From assembly GCF_001632775.1 (NCBI RefSeq), contig NZ_CP015249.1, positions 3,080,686 to 3,144,685 of the forward strand: DNA of 64,000 nt, in the 5' to 3' direction. The notes under the pieces were generated by a model. It ran no database searches. It saw only the letters and a program-made list of their open reading frames with translations, and was not told the DNA's origin. Of this stretch, positions 28,366-38,227 are shown one piece after another. The DNA is from Dokdonella koreensis DS-123. GTDB lineage: Bacteria > Pseudomonadota > Gammaproteobacteria > Xanthomonadales > Rhodanobacteraceae. Each line of letters begins with the position of its first letter. The stretch's first letter is position 1. Position numbers and translations under genes: made by a program.

Positions 28366-30446
28366 GCATGTCGATGACCGCCGCGCCGGACCTGGCCGAT
28401 CCCGGGCTCTACCTCAACCGCGAACTGGCCCAGATCGAGTTCAACTTCCGCGTACTGGCGCAGGCCGAGGACGCCAGCGTGCCGCTGCTGGAACGGCTGC
28501 GCTACCTGTGCATCTCGTGCACGAACCTCGACGAGTTCTTCGAGGTGCGCGTGGCGATCCTCAAGCACCACCACGCCTTCGGCGACGTACGCCCCGGACC
28601 GGACGGCATGTCCGCCAGCGACGTGCTGACCCGCATCCGCGAGCGCACGCTGGCCCTGGTCAAGGCCCAGTACGACTTCTTCAACGACGTGCTGCTGCCG
28701 TCGCTGGACGCCGAAGGCATCCGCTTCGTCGCCCGCGACGCCTGGAACGCCAAGCAGCGCAGCTGGCTGCAGGGCTACTTCCGCAACGAGATCCTGCCGG
28801 TGCTCTCGCCGCTGGGCCTGGACCCGGCGCATCCGTTCCCGCGCATCCTCAACAAGAGCCTGAACCTGGCGGTGGTGCTCAAGGGCAAGGATGCGTTCGG
28901 CCGCGACGGCAACATGGCCCTGGTCCGCGCACCGCGCTCGCTGCCGCGCATCATCCGGCTGCCGTCGGAGGTCGCCGAGCGGCCGTACGACTTCGTGTTC
29001 CTGTCGAGCATCCTGCACGAGTTCATGGAGGAGATGTTCCCGGGCATGAAGGTCCGCGGCGCGTACCAGTTCCGCGTGACGCGCAACAGCGAGCTGTTCG
29101 TCGACGAGGAGGACGTGGAGAACCTCGCCCTGGCGTTGCGCGACGAGCTCAACATCCGTGGCTACGCCAAGCCGGTGCGGCTGGAGATCACCGAGCAGTG
29201 TCCGAAGCCGATCGCGCGGATGCTCATGCAGAACTTCGAGCTGTCCGAACAGGACATCTACCGTTGCGGCGGCCCAGTCAACGTCAGCCGCATCACGGCG
29301 ATCTACGACCAGGTCGACCGGCCGGACCTCAAGTTCCCGACGTTCGTCCAGCGCGTCAGCAAGACCGTCACCGAGGAGCGCAGCCTGTTCGACGCGATCC
29401 GCGAGCGCGACATCCTGCTGCACCACCCGTTCGAGTCGTTCTCGACCGTGCTCGAACTGCTGCGCCAGGCCAGCACCGATCCGGACGTGCTGGCGATCAA
29501 GCAGACGCTGTACCGGGTCGGCAACAACTCGCCGATCGTCGACCACCTGATCGAGGCGGCACGCAACGGCAAGGACGTGACGGTCGTCGTCGAGCTGCGC
29601 GCGCGCTTCGACGAGGAGGCCAACCTCAAGCTGGCCAACCGCCTGCAGGAGGTCGGCGTGCAGGTGGTCTACGGCGTGGTCGGCTACAAGACCCACGCCA
29701 AGATGCTGCTGGTGGTCCGCCGCGAACGCGGCGCGCTGCGGCGCTACGTGCACCTGGCCACCGGCAACTACCACCAGATGACCTCGCGCATCTACACCGA
29801 TTTCGGCCTGATGACCGCGCACCCGGACATCGGCGAGGATGCGCACCAGTTGTTCCTGCAGCTGTCCGGGCTCGGCACCATCGTCAAGCTCAAGCGCCTG
29901 CTGCACTCGCCGTTCACGCTGCACACCGGCATCATCGCCCGCATCCAGCGCGAGATCGACCACGCCGAGGCCGGCCGGCCGGCGCGGATCATCGCCAAGA
30001 TCAACGCGCTCAACGAAGAGGACGTCATCGAGCTGCTCTACCGCGCCTCGCGCGCCGGCGTGCAGATCGACCTGATCGTGCGCGGCGCCTGCACGCTGCG
30101 CCCGGGCCTGCCGGGCATCTCCGAGAACATCCGCGTACGCTCGATCGTCGGCCGCTTCCTCGAACACAGCCGCGTGTACTGGTTCCAGAACGGCGACGAG
30201 CCGGAGATCTGGTGCTCCAGCGCCGACTGGATGGAGCGCAACCTGCTGCGCCGCGTCGAGACCTGCTTCCCGCTGCTGGATCCGGCCATCGCCCACCGGG
30301 TGTACGACGAGGCCCTGACCAACTACCTGGCCGACAACCAGCAGGCCTGGCGCCTGCTGCCCAACGGCAGCTACGAGCGGATCGCGCCGGGCGAGGACAT
30401 GCCGCATTCGGCCCAGCAGTCGCTGCTGGCCAAGATCTGCGGCTGA
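28362..30446 (+). CDS. ppk: Polyphosphate kinase 1
   Basis: About 694 residues. Makes polyphosphate from ATP reversibly. N-terminal helical domain (LYLNRELAQIEFNFRVL), then motifs of the catalytic phospholipase-D-like domains: YKTHAKMLLVVRR with the first conserved His, HLATGNYHQMTSRIYTDFG, and NIRVRSIVGRFLEHSR with the second His region. Three in-frame ATGs open the gene (28362, 28368, 28374); the first overlaps the upstream stop. Confidence 0.96.
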   Translation: MSMSMTAAPDLADPGLYLNRELAQIEFNFRVLAQAEDASVPLLERLRYLCISCTNLDEFFEVRVAILKHHHAFGDVRPGPDGMSASDVLTRIRERTLALVKAQYDFFNDVLLPSLDAEGIRFVARDAWNAKQRSWLQGYFRNEILPVLSPLGLDPAHPFPRILNKSLNLAVVLKGKDAFGRDGNMALVRAPRSLPRIIRLPSEVAERPYDFVFLSSILHEFMEEMFPGMKVRGAYQFRVTRNSELFVDEEDVENLALALRDELNIRGYAKPVRLEITEQCPKPIARMLMQNFELSEQDIYRCGGPVNVSRITAIYDQVDRPDLKFPTFVQRVSKTVTEERSLFDAIRERDILLHHPFESFSTVLELLRQASTDPDVLAIKQTLYRVGNNSPIVDHLIEAARNGKDVTVVVELRARFDEEANLKLANRLQEVGVQVVYGVVGYKTHAKMLLVVRRERGALRRYVHLATGNYHQMTSRIYTDFGLMTAHPDIGEDAHQLFLQLSGLGTIVKLKRLLHSPFTLHTGIIARIQREIDHAEAGRPARIIAKINALNEEDVIELLYRASRAGVQIDLIVRGACTLRPGLPGISENIRVRSIVGRFLEHSRVYWFQNGDEPEIWCSSADWMERNLLRRVETCFPLLDPAIAHRVYDEALTNYLADNQQAWRLLPNGSYERIAPGEDMPHSAQQSLLAKICG

Positions 30447-30544
30447 CGGCCGCAGCGCCCGTGCTCGTCCGCGCCCGCCGGCGGCATGCACAGCCGCCGG
30501 CCGGTCTGCCACAATCGGCACCGATCCCCCGCCCCTCCAGCCGC

Positions 30545-32056
30545 GTGACCGACGCCAACGAAATCCGCAACGGGGAACTGCTGGCTGCCGTGGACATCGG
30601 CTCCAACAGTTTCCACATGATCGTTGCGCGCTACGAGCACGGCGAGCTGCGCGTGATCGACCGCCTGCGCGACAGCGTCCGCCTGGCCATGGGCCTGGGA
30701 CCCGACGGCAGCCTCGCGACGACGCAGCGCCAGCGCGCGCTGGCCTGCCTGGCGCAGTTCGGCCAGCGGCTGCGCGGGCTGCCGCACAGCCGGGTGCACG
30801 CCGTGGCGACCAACGCGGTGCGCCAGCTGGCCAACCCGCAGGCCTTCCTGCTGCCGGCCGAGACCGCGCTCGGCCACCCGATCGAGATCGTCTCCGGCCG
30901 CGAGGAGGCGCGCCTGATCTACCTTGGCGTGGCCAACGGGCTGCCGCGCGGCAAGCAGCGGCGCCTGATCGTCGACATCGGCGGCGGCAGCACCGAGTTC
31001 ATCATCGGCCAGGACTTCGAGGCGCTGGAGCGCGAGAGCATCCAGGTCGGCTGCGTCGCCAGCACCCGCCGCTTCTTCGAGGACGGCAAGCTCACTCCCA
31101 AGCGCTGGCGGCAGGCGGCCACCGAGATCGGCGTCGAACTGCAGCAGTTCGCCGCCGACTACCGCAGCCGCGGCTGGGCCGAGGCGTTCGGCTCGTCCGG
31201 CACCGTGCGCGCCATCGGCAGCATCGTCCAGGCCAACCGCTGGTCCGATGCCGGCATCAGTTTCGACTCGCTCGAGCGTCTGCGCGACGCGCTGATCGCC
31301 GCCGGCAGCATCCAGGCGCTCAACCTGCCGGGCCTCAGCGAGGAACGGGCGCAGGTCATCGCCGGCGGCGTGGTGATCCTCGAATCGGTCTTCGCCGCAC
31401 TCGGCGTCGTCCAGATGGGCGTGTGCGAGACCTCGATGCGCGAGGGCCTGCTCTACGACATGCTCGGCCGCGCGATGCATCGCGACCCGCGCAGCGGCGC
31501 GATCGCGGCCCTGGTCGAGCGCTACGCGGTCGACCGCTCGCAAGCGGCACGCGTGCGCGAGACGGCGCTGATCCTGTTCGACCAGGCCGCCGCCGACTGG
31601 CAGCTGGAGCCGATCGACCGCGACGTGCTGGGCTGGTGCGCGGACATCCACGAGATCGGCCTGGCGATCGCGCACAGCCAGCACCACGTGCACGGTGCCT
31701 ACATCGTCGCCCATTCGGACCTGGCCGGCTTCAGCCAGCAGGGCCAGCAGCTGCTGGAGACGATCCTGCGCTCGCAGCGCCGACGGCCGCACCGCGGCGG
31801 CTTCGAGGCGCTGCCCGAGCGCCTGCAGACGATCGCGCGCCGGCTGACCGCCCTGCTCCGCCTGGCCGTGCTGCTGCACCGCGGCCGCACCAACGAGCCA
31901 TTGCCGCGACTGCTGCTGCAGGCCGGCGAGCGCTCGCTGCGGCTGACCCTGCCGTCGCTGTGGCTCGAGCAGCACCCGCTGACGCGGGCCGACCTCGAGC
32001 AGGAATCCGACTACTTCAAGCCGCTCGGCCTCAAGCTGCAGATCGGCACGCGCTGA
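30545..32056 (+). CDS. ppx: Exopolyphosphatase
   Basis: 503 residues from a GTG start, the first start codon before the conserved AAVDIGSNSFHMIVARY. Ppx/GppA phosphatases belong to the ASKHA fold; the second phosphate loop is VDIGGGSTEFI and the catalytic Glu region is GREEARLIYLG. The C-terminal HD-like domain gives the longer Ppx form rather than a short GppA. It hydrolyses polyphosphate from the ends, opposing ppk. GppA-type pppGpp hydrolysis is an alternative activity. Confidence 0.94.
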   Translation: MTDANEIRNGELLAAVDIGSNSFHMIVARYEHGELRVIDRLRDSVRLAMGLGPDGSLATTQRQRALACLAQFGQRLRGLPHSRVHAVATNAVRQLANPQAFLLPAETALGHPIEIVSGREEARLIYLGVANGLPRGKQRRLIVDIGGGSTEFIIGQDFEALERESIQVGCVASTRRFFEDGKLTPKRWRQAATEIGVELQQFAADYRSRGWAEAFGSSGTVRAIGSIVQANRWSDAGISFDSLERLRDALIAAGSIQALNLPGLSEERAQVIAGGVVILESVFAALGVVQMGVCETSMREGLLYDMLGRAMHRDPRSGAIAALVERYAVDRSQAARVRETALILFDQAAADWQLEPIDRDVLGWCADIHEIGLAIAHSQHHVHGAYIVAHSDLAGFSQQGQQLLETILRSQRRRPHRGGFEALPERLQTIARRLTALLRLAVLLHRGRTNEPLPRLLLQAGERSLRLTLPSLWLEQHPLTRADLEQESDYFKPLGLKLQIGTR

Positions 32057-32074
32057 GCGCTCGATAGTTTTCCA

Positions 32075-32098
32075 GATTCTGCGCCCCCCGCAGGAATC
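32075..32098 (+). terminator. Hairpin downstream of ppx
   Basis: GATTCTGCG and CGCAGGAATC form a stem with one bulged base around a five-C loop, 20 bases after the ppx stop. No T-run follows. Confidence 0.4.
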
Positions 32099-32125
32099 AA
32101 TCAGCTACCGCTTTCATCGCAACCG

Positions 32126-32197
32126 CTGTTGCTCTCGCTGTTGCTCTCGCTGTTGCTCTCGCTGCTGCTCTCGCTGTTGCTGTTGCCGTTGCTGTTG
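32126..32197. repeat. 12-bp tandem array beside left structured repeat
   Basis: Four 12-base units (CTGTTGCTCTCG, the fourth with one substitution) occupy 32126-32173 and run on as CTGTTG-like hexamers to about 32197. In one frame this would read as Ser/Asn/Glu repeats, but the surrounding reading frame does not look like protein. A matching but different array flanks the right repeat copy. Confidence 0.85.
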
Positions 32198-32201
32198 GCG
32201 C

Positions 32202-32380
32202 CTAAAGCGAGCCGAGCATCGCAGGTCGGCCAGGCCGCAGAGCTGCCCCGTGTCTGAGCGAAGCGAGTTGGGGCAGCGTGCCTGGCCGGCCGAGAAGCGC
32301 AGGGGACCGGCGCGGCGCAGCCGTGCCGGCTCGCGCCGGCGACCACGGTTTTGGTTACTTTTGCCAAGACAAAAGTGACC
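32202..32380 (+). repeat. Structured intergenic repeat, left copy
   Basis: The 106-base core (32202-32307) begins CTAAAGCGAGCCGAGCATCG and is 96/106 identical to the reverse complement of 33886-33991. It folds into an outer 12-pair stem (32224-32235 with 32280-32291), an inner 7-pair stem (32243-32249 with 32270-32276) and a 20-base loop. Nine of the ten differences between copies lie in these stems and all preserve pairing. A further 11-pair hairpin with one wobble (GGTTACTTTTG / CAAAAGTGACC) lies at 32353-32380. No coding potential. Confidence 0.85.
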
Positions 32381-32553
32381 CGCGCGCGCAGCGTGCGGAA
32401 GCTTTTGCTTTGATCTTCCGCCGTGGCTTTTGAGGGACTGCCGGCACGGAGCAAAACAGTAGCAGGATCAATAGCTTTCGTCCGCTGCGCGGCCGAGTCC
32501 CTTTTGCGGCAGCCATCCCTGGCCGCCGCCCTCCGGGCCATCGCTGACGCGAT

Positions 32554-32583
32554 GTCAAAAATGTCTCCCGGACATTTTTTGAC
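32554..32583. repeat. Hairpin at the foot of the IS insertion site
   Basis: GTCAAAAATGTC and GACATTTTTTGAC, nearly perfect arms around TCCCG. The last base overlaps the left target-site duplication of the IS, so the element inserted at the base of this hairpin. Confidence 0.7.
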
Positions 32584-32587
32584 GGGC

Positions 32588-33851
32588 TGTATGGACGGCA
32601 CACATAGGTGACAAACGTATCAGGACATGGGTAACACCCTCGGATCGAGGTCGATCGCGGGGGAACACCATGCCTTGGACGGAGAGCACCTGCATGTCAC
32701 AACGTCGCGAGTTTCTAGCGCTGGCTGCGGGCCAGAGCGTGCCACTGAGCGAGCTGTGCCGCCGGTTCGGCATCAGCCGCAAGACCGGCTACAAATGGCT
32801 GGCGCGCGATGAGGTGGTCGATCGATCACGCCGGCCGCACACCTCGCCTCGGCGGACCGACCCAGCCCTCGAAGCACAGGTGCTGTCGCTACGCCAGGCG
32901 CACCCGGTATGGGGTGGACGCAAGATCGCCGCACGCCTGCGGCATCTGGGCTACCTCGCTGTCCCGCATCCGAGCACCATCACGCACATCCTGCGCCGGC
33001 ATGGGCAGCTCGAGGCGCCCCTCCCGGGTGAAGGCGCGCGCTATCACCGCTTCGAACATCCGGTGCCCAACGCGCTGTGGCAGATGGATTTCAAGGGCGA
33101 CTTTCCGTTGCGCGAGCGGCGCTGCCATCCGCTCACCGTGTTGGACGATCACGCCCGGTATTCGATGGCGCTGCACGCATGCCAAGGACAGAGCCGCGCG
33201 CAGGTGCAGCCGGTACTAGAGGCGGCGTTCCGCCACTACGGACTGCCTGAGCGCATCAATGTGGACAACGGCCAACCCTGGGGCAGTCCCAGCGCCTGGC
33301 ATGGCGTTTCGGCCCTCACGGTCTGGCTCGTGCGCCTAGGCGTGCGGGTGAGCTTCAGCCGTCCGGCTCATCCGCAGACCAACGGGAAGGACGAACGCTT
33401 CCACCGCACGCTCAAAGCCGAAGTGCTCGCAGGACGTGTCTTCGCCGACCTCGACCACGCACAGCGCGCGTTCGACCACTGGCGGACCGTCTATAACCAC
33501 GAACGTCCGCACCAAGCCCTGGGCATGGCGGTCCCGGCCAGCCGCTACCGGCCTAGTCCACGTCCCTTCCCCGACACGCTGCCGCCCATCGAGTATGGCG
33601 ACGGCGACACCGTCGTCACGGTCAAGGCCCATGGTGTGGTGCGCTTTCGCGGACAGATCTGGCGCGTATCCAAGGCGTTGCGCGATCTACCCATCGCCAT
33701 TCGTCCCGACCCGAAGATCGATGGCCGATTCAACCTCTACTTCTGCCACCACCGAGTGGCACTGATCGACCTGACCGAAGGCCCTGGCGGGTAGGGCCAA
33801 TGTGTAACCTATGTCCTGATACATCTGTTACCCATGTATCCAGTCCATACA
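32588..33851 (+). mobile_element. Complete IS481-family insertion sequence, 1264 bp
   Basis: Ends are TGTATGGAC and GTCCATACA, extending into imperfect inverted repeats of about 45-50 bases that share GTATCAGGACAT and flanking GGT(A/G)ACA and ACAC blocks. The element is bounded by a 5-base direct repeat CGGGC (32583-32587 and 33852-33856), read as the target-site duplication. It carries one intact transposase gene. Full-length ends, matching duplications and an undamaged ORF point to a recent insertion, here into the spacer beside the right copy of a structured repeat. Confidence 0.93.
32670..33794 (+). CDS. IS481-family transposase
   Basis: 374 residues. Helix-turn-helix near 20-45 (VPLSELCRRFGISRKTGYKWL), a second HTH-like segment near 75-110, and an rve integrase core with the DDE triad Asp140 (WQMDFKGDF), Asp199 (INVDNGQPW) and Glu242 (NGKDERFHRTLKAEV). 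The C-terminal part after the core is the usual IS481 extension. A GGGGGA sequence precedes the ATG at 32670; an alternative start is 32694. The ORF fills most of the element and shows no disruption. Confidence 0.95.
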   Translation: MPWTESTCMSQRREFLALAAGQSVPLSELCRRFGISRKTGYKWLARDEVVDRSRRPHTSPRRTDPALEAQVLSLRQAHPVWGGRKIAARLRHLGYLAVPHPSTITHILRRHGQLEAPLPGEGARYHRFEHPVPNALWQMDFKGDFPLRERRCHPLTVLDDHARYSMALHACQGQSRAQVQPVLEAAFRHYGLPERINVDNGQPWGSPSAWHGVSALTVWLVRLGVRVSFSRPAHPQTNGKDERFHRTLKAEVLAGRVFADLDHAQRAFDHWRTVYNHERPHQALGMAVPASRYRPSPRPFPDTLPPIEYGDGDTVVTVKAHGVVRFRGQIWRVSKALRDLPIAIRPDPKIDGRFNLYFCHHRVALIDLTEGPGG

Positions 33852-33855
33852 CGGG

Positions 33856-33991
33856 CCAAAAGGAACCAAAAGCCCTTTGCCCGGCGTCCCCTGCGCTTCT
33901 CGGACGACGAGGCACGGCGCCCCAACTCGCTTCGCTCAGACACGGGGCGCCTCTGCGGCCTCGCCGCCCTCCGATGCTCGGCTCGCTTTAG
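33856..33991 (-). repeat. Structured intergenic repeat, right inverted copy
   Basis: The core (33886-33991, minus strand) is colinear and equal in length with the left copy. Its outer stem (GGGCGGCGAGGC with GCCTCGTCGTCC) pairs at all 12 positions including two G-T wobbles; its inner stem is GCGCCCC / GGGGCGC. The trailing segment after the core is shorter than on the left and ends in GGTTCCTTTTGG at 33867-33856, directly at the IS target duplication. The element was therefore probably present before the IS arrived. Confidence 0.82.
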
Positions 33992-34008
33992 GGCGAAAAA
34001 GCCAAGGG

Positions 34009-34038
34009 CCAAAGCCAAAACCAAAGCCAAAACCAAAG
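34009..34038. repeat. 12-bp tandem array beside right structured repeat
   Basis: Two and a half copies of CCAAAGCCAAAA lie 17 bases beyond the core end, at the same relative position as the array beside the left copy but with a different unit. From here to 34251 I see no gene or clear signal apart from a short GAATC triplication near 34128. Confidence 0.8.
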
Positions 34039-34251
34039 CAGGGGCAGAAGCCGAGCAACTCCGCCAGTGCGCGGAGAACCAAAAAATGTTCAGCCTCGCG
34101 GCCAGACCATGAGCGGCCGGCAGGCCGAATCGAATCGAATCGACCACGCAGGTGCCCGATTCGCAAGCAGGAGTCCGGACAGAGACCGGGGCCGCGACTC
34201 AAGAATTTCCGCGGGACGCGTAGCGCTCCGAGGCTCCGAACCGGAGAAATC

Positions 34252-35607
<1,356 letters not shown>

Positions 35608-35677
35608 GGGCTTTCGCTGGGAGGTCGGACGGCGCATGCCCCACACAGATGCAGGGCAGCGCCGAAAGGTTGCATTT

Positions 35678-36898
35678 TTACACGCTTCGCGTGGCGACGG
35701 CAGGCGGCACGCGCGACGCGCGCAACGCCGGTCCCAGCACCGCCAGCTGGCCGAGCAGCCAGAGGCAGAGGAAGCCGACCGGCACGTAGTACCACGGCAG
35801 CCGCGGCGACTGGTAGCTGTTCATCAGCCACAGGCTGAACGCGTACGCCAGCACGCCGCCGACGATCAGGCCGAGCGTGGTGATGATGAAGTTCTCGGTC
35901 TGGAAGTAGCGCAGGATGTCGCCGCGGGTGGCGCCGAGGGCGCGGCGGGTGCCGATCTGGCGCGTGCGCTGGGCGACCCAGAAGCTGGCCATGCCGACGA
36001 TGCCGAGCGCCGTGATGCCCAGCAGCGCGACGATGACACTGCCGAGGATGATCGTCATCGCCCGGTCCTCGGCGTAGACCTGGGTGCGGCGGTCCTCCAT
36101 CGAGCGCAGGCCGCGGACGATGCGGCTGCGGTTGGCGGTCCCCAGCTTCTCCTCGACCGCCTTCATGACCTCGTCGCGGCGTCCGGGCTCGGTGCGGATC
36201 AGGTAGCTCGCCGAGCTGCCGCCGGTCAGCACCGACGGCAGCAGCAGCGCGTTGTCGACGATGCTGGAGCCGACCCACGGCGCCTGCAGGTGGTCGATGA
36301 TGCCGATGACGGTGGCCGGCTCGGCGTCATCGTCGCCGCCGAAGTAGAACGACTTGCCGACCGGATCGGCGACGTCGGGGAACATCAGCTTGGCCAGCGC
36401 CCGCGTCATGATCGCCACGCGCGGCAGTTGTTCGTCGTTGGGCGTGCGGAAGCCGATCTCCTCGGCCTTGAAGTCGCGCCCGGCGACGAGCTGGGTTCCG
36501 AATGCGGCGATGCCGTGCTCGTCGACGAAGTAGAACGCCGTGTTGGCGGTGGACGTGCGCTGCCCCGGCGCGAGACTGAGGCCGCTGCTCCAGCCGCTGT
36601 TGCTGAGCGGGAACGCGTTGGTCGTGGTCGCCGCGGCGACGCCCGGCAGGCCGCGCAGCAGGTTGAGGTCGGCGGTGATCGTCGAGCGCACGTCGAAGCC
36701 CTGGCCGAAGCCGATGCTGCCGATCGTGAAGGTGTCGGCCTCGTTCATGCCGCTGGGGCGGTTCATGAGGTCCAGGCGCTGGCCGATGATGAACAGCGCG
36801 TTGCAGACGATCGCCAGCGTCAGCGCCACCTGCAGGCCGATCAGGATCATCGAGACCTTGCTGCGCATCAGCGCGGAGAGAATCGGACGGATTTCCAT
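35678..36898 (-). CDS. MacB/FtsX-type ABC permease, second subunit
   Basis: 406 residues. An N-terminal TM (VSMILIGLQVALTLAIVCNALF), a periplasmic MacB-like domain, and three C-terminal TMs (IILGSVIVALLGITALGIVGMASF; FIITTLGLIVGGVLAYAF; YVPVGFLCLWLLGQLAVL) give the FtsX plan. The conserved TRQIGTRRALGATRGDIL between TMs contacts the ATPase. It follows permease 1 by 14 bp. MacB-type pumps move lipids, peptides or antibiotics across the envelope; the substrate is unknown. Confidence 0.9.
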   Translation of the reverse strand: MEIRPILSALMRSKVSMILIGLQVALTLAIVCNALFIIGQRLDLMNRPSGMNEADTFTIGSIGFGQGFDVRSTITADLNLLRGLPGVAAATTTNAFPLSNSGWSSGLSLAPGQRTSTANTAFYFVDEHGIAAFGTQLVAGRDFKAEEIGFRTPNDEQLPRVAIMTRALAKLMFPDVADPVGKSFYFGGDDDAEPATVIGIIDHLQAPWVGSSIVDNALLLPSVLTGGSSASYLIRTEPGRRDEVMKAVEEKLGTANRSRIVRGLRSMEDRRTQVYAEDRAMTIILGSVIVALLGITALGIVGMASFWVAQRTRQIGTRRALGATRGDILRYFQTENFIITTLGLIVGGVLAYAFSLWLMNSYQSPRLPWYYVPVGFLCLWLLGQLAVLGPALRASRVPPAVATRSV

Positions 36899-36912
36899 GA
36901 TCTTGGCTCCCC

Positions 36913-38217
36913 TTACATCTTCAGTTGCGCGGCGGGCTGCACGCGGCAGGCACGCCAGGTCGGATACAGGCCGGCGAGCACCGCGGCGAGGATCGCCAGG
37001 CCGATCGTCATCAACACCATCGTCCAGTCCAGGTGCGTGACGTTGGCGTACTGCTGGTAGAGGCTGCGCACCGCGACCAGGCCCAGGCCGGTCAGCGCCA
37101 GGCCGATCAGGCCGCCGCTCAGGCCCACCACGCCCGATTCGATCAGGAACTGCGCGAACACCTGGCGCCGGCTGGCGCCGAGCGCGCGGCGCAGGCCGAT
37201 CTCGCCGGCACGGCGCGTGAACTTGGCCAGCAGCAGGCCGATCGTGTTGATCAGGCACACCATCAGGAACGCGAACGCCAGCCCGACCTGCACCTCCACG
37301 TCGCGCGAGACCACTTCCTGGTCGGTCATCCACTGCTTGACGTCGGGCAGCCGGTTGTTGAGCGGGCGCGGGAAGCGGCCCAGCTTCTTCTGCTCCTCGA
37401 CGTAGCTGTTGAGGAAGGCCATGTATTCCTCCTGGCGTGCCGGCGAGTCGAGCTGCACCCACATCTGGATCCAGACGCAGTCCGAGTCGAGGTAGGCCTC
37501 CCAGCCGGCCCCCGGCGAGCGCCAGCAGCTGTTGTTGCCGGTCGAGCGGCGCTTGGTGTCGATCGCCGTCGTGAACGGCATGAAGAATTCCTCGGGATTG
37601 TTGAACGCGCCGTTGGTCAGGTCGTAGTACTTGACGCGCAGGTCCCATTTCTTGAGGACGCCGACCACCGTGTAGTCCACGCCGTCCATGCGCACGCTCT
37701 TGCCGACGCTGTCGCCGCCGCCGAACAGCGTCTCGTTGGTCTGGTCGCTGAGCACGATCACGCGCGCGTGCTGGGCGTCCTGGTCGCGGCCCCAGGCCTG
37801 GCCGTAGGCGAACGCCGGCTCGAACAGTCCGAAGAAATCGGCGTAGGTCGCGCGGCCGAGCGCCATGAACGGCTTGACGTCCGGGTTCTCCGGCTGCACC
37901 GGCAGCGAGATCTTGTACATCGCCGCCTGCTTGTCGGCCTTGCCGGCGTCCATCAGCGCGACCGCGTCGCGGTAGGTGACCTGGTCGGGCGGCTGGTTGT
38001 CCGAATTGGCGCCCTCGTCCGGGCTCCAGTTGTCCAGCTGCACGTAGTGCAGCTTGCTGCTCTTCCACGGAATCGGATCGCTGCCCATCAGGTAGAAGAC
38101 GGTCAGCGTCGTCATGCTGGCGCCGATGCCGAGCGCGATGCCCAGCACCATCAGCGCGGTCAGGATCGGGTTGCGCCGCAGGCTGCGCAGGCCCAGTTGC
38201 AGGTAGTAGTTGAACAT
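36913..38217 (-). CDS. MacB/FtsX-type ABC permease, first subunit
   Basis: 434 residues with the same plan as its neighbour: N-terminal TM (PILTALMVLGIALGIGASMTTLTVFYL), a large periplasmic domain of about 250 residues and three C-terminal TMs. The coupling segment is RRAGEIGLRRALGASRRQVF. The two permeases are different enough to form a heterodimer with one ATPase. Confidence 0.9.
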   Translation of the reverse strand: MFNYYLQLGLRSLRRNPILTALMVLGIALGIGASMTTLTVFYLMGSDPIPWKSSKLHYVQLDNWSPDEGANSDNQPPDQVTYRDAVALMDAGKADKQAAMYKISLPVQPENPDVKPFMALGRATYADFFGLFEPAFAYGQAWGRDQDAQHARVIVLSDQTNETLFGGGDSVGKSVRMDGVDYTVVGVLKKWDLRVKYYDLTNGAFNNPEEFFMPFTTAIDTKRRSTGNNSCWRSPGAGWEAYLDSDCVWIQMWVQLDSPARQEEYMAFLNSYVEEQKKLGRFPRPLNNRLPDVKQWMTDQEVVSRDVEVQVGLAFAFLMVCLINTIGLLLAKFTRRAGEIGLRRALGASRRQVFAQFLIESGVVGLSGGLIGLALTGLGLVAVRSLYQQYANVTHLDWTMVLMTIGLAILAAVLAGLYPTWRACRVQPAAQLKM

Positions 38218-38227
38218 CGGGGTCTCC

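Noticed and set aside
27767-32056. A very long open frame (1429 codons) through pstS-like, ppk and ppx
   Set aside because: Only its last third is the ppx reading frame; the rest is Arg/Pro-rich shadow of ppk and the PstS-like gene. High GC keeps stops rare.
32101-32601. Minus-strand ORF with a Ser/Asn/Glu-rich end next to ppx
   Set aside because: It is a translation of the 12-bp array and the structured repeat; base changes between repeat copies follow RNA pairing, not codons.
33877-34150. Lys/Pro/Gln-rich ORF starting right of the IS
   Set aside because: It reads through the right structured repeat and the CCAAAG array; same reasoning.
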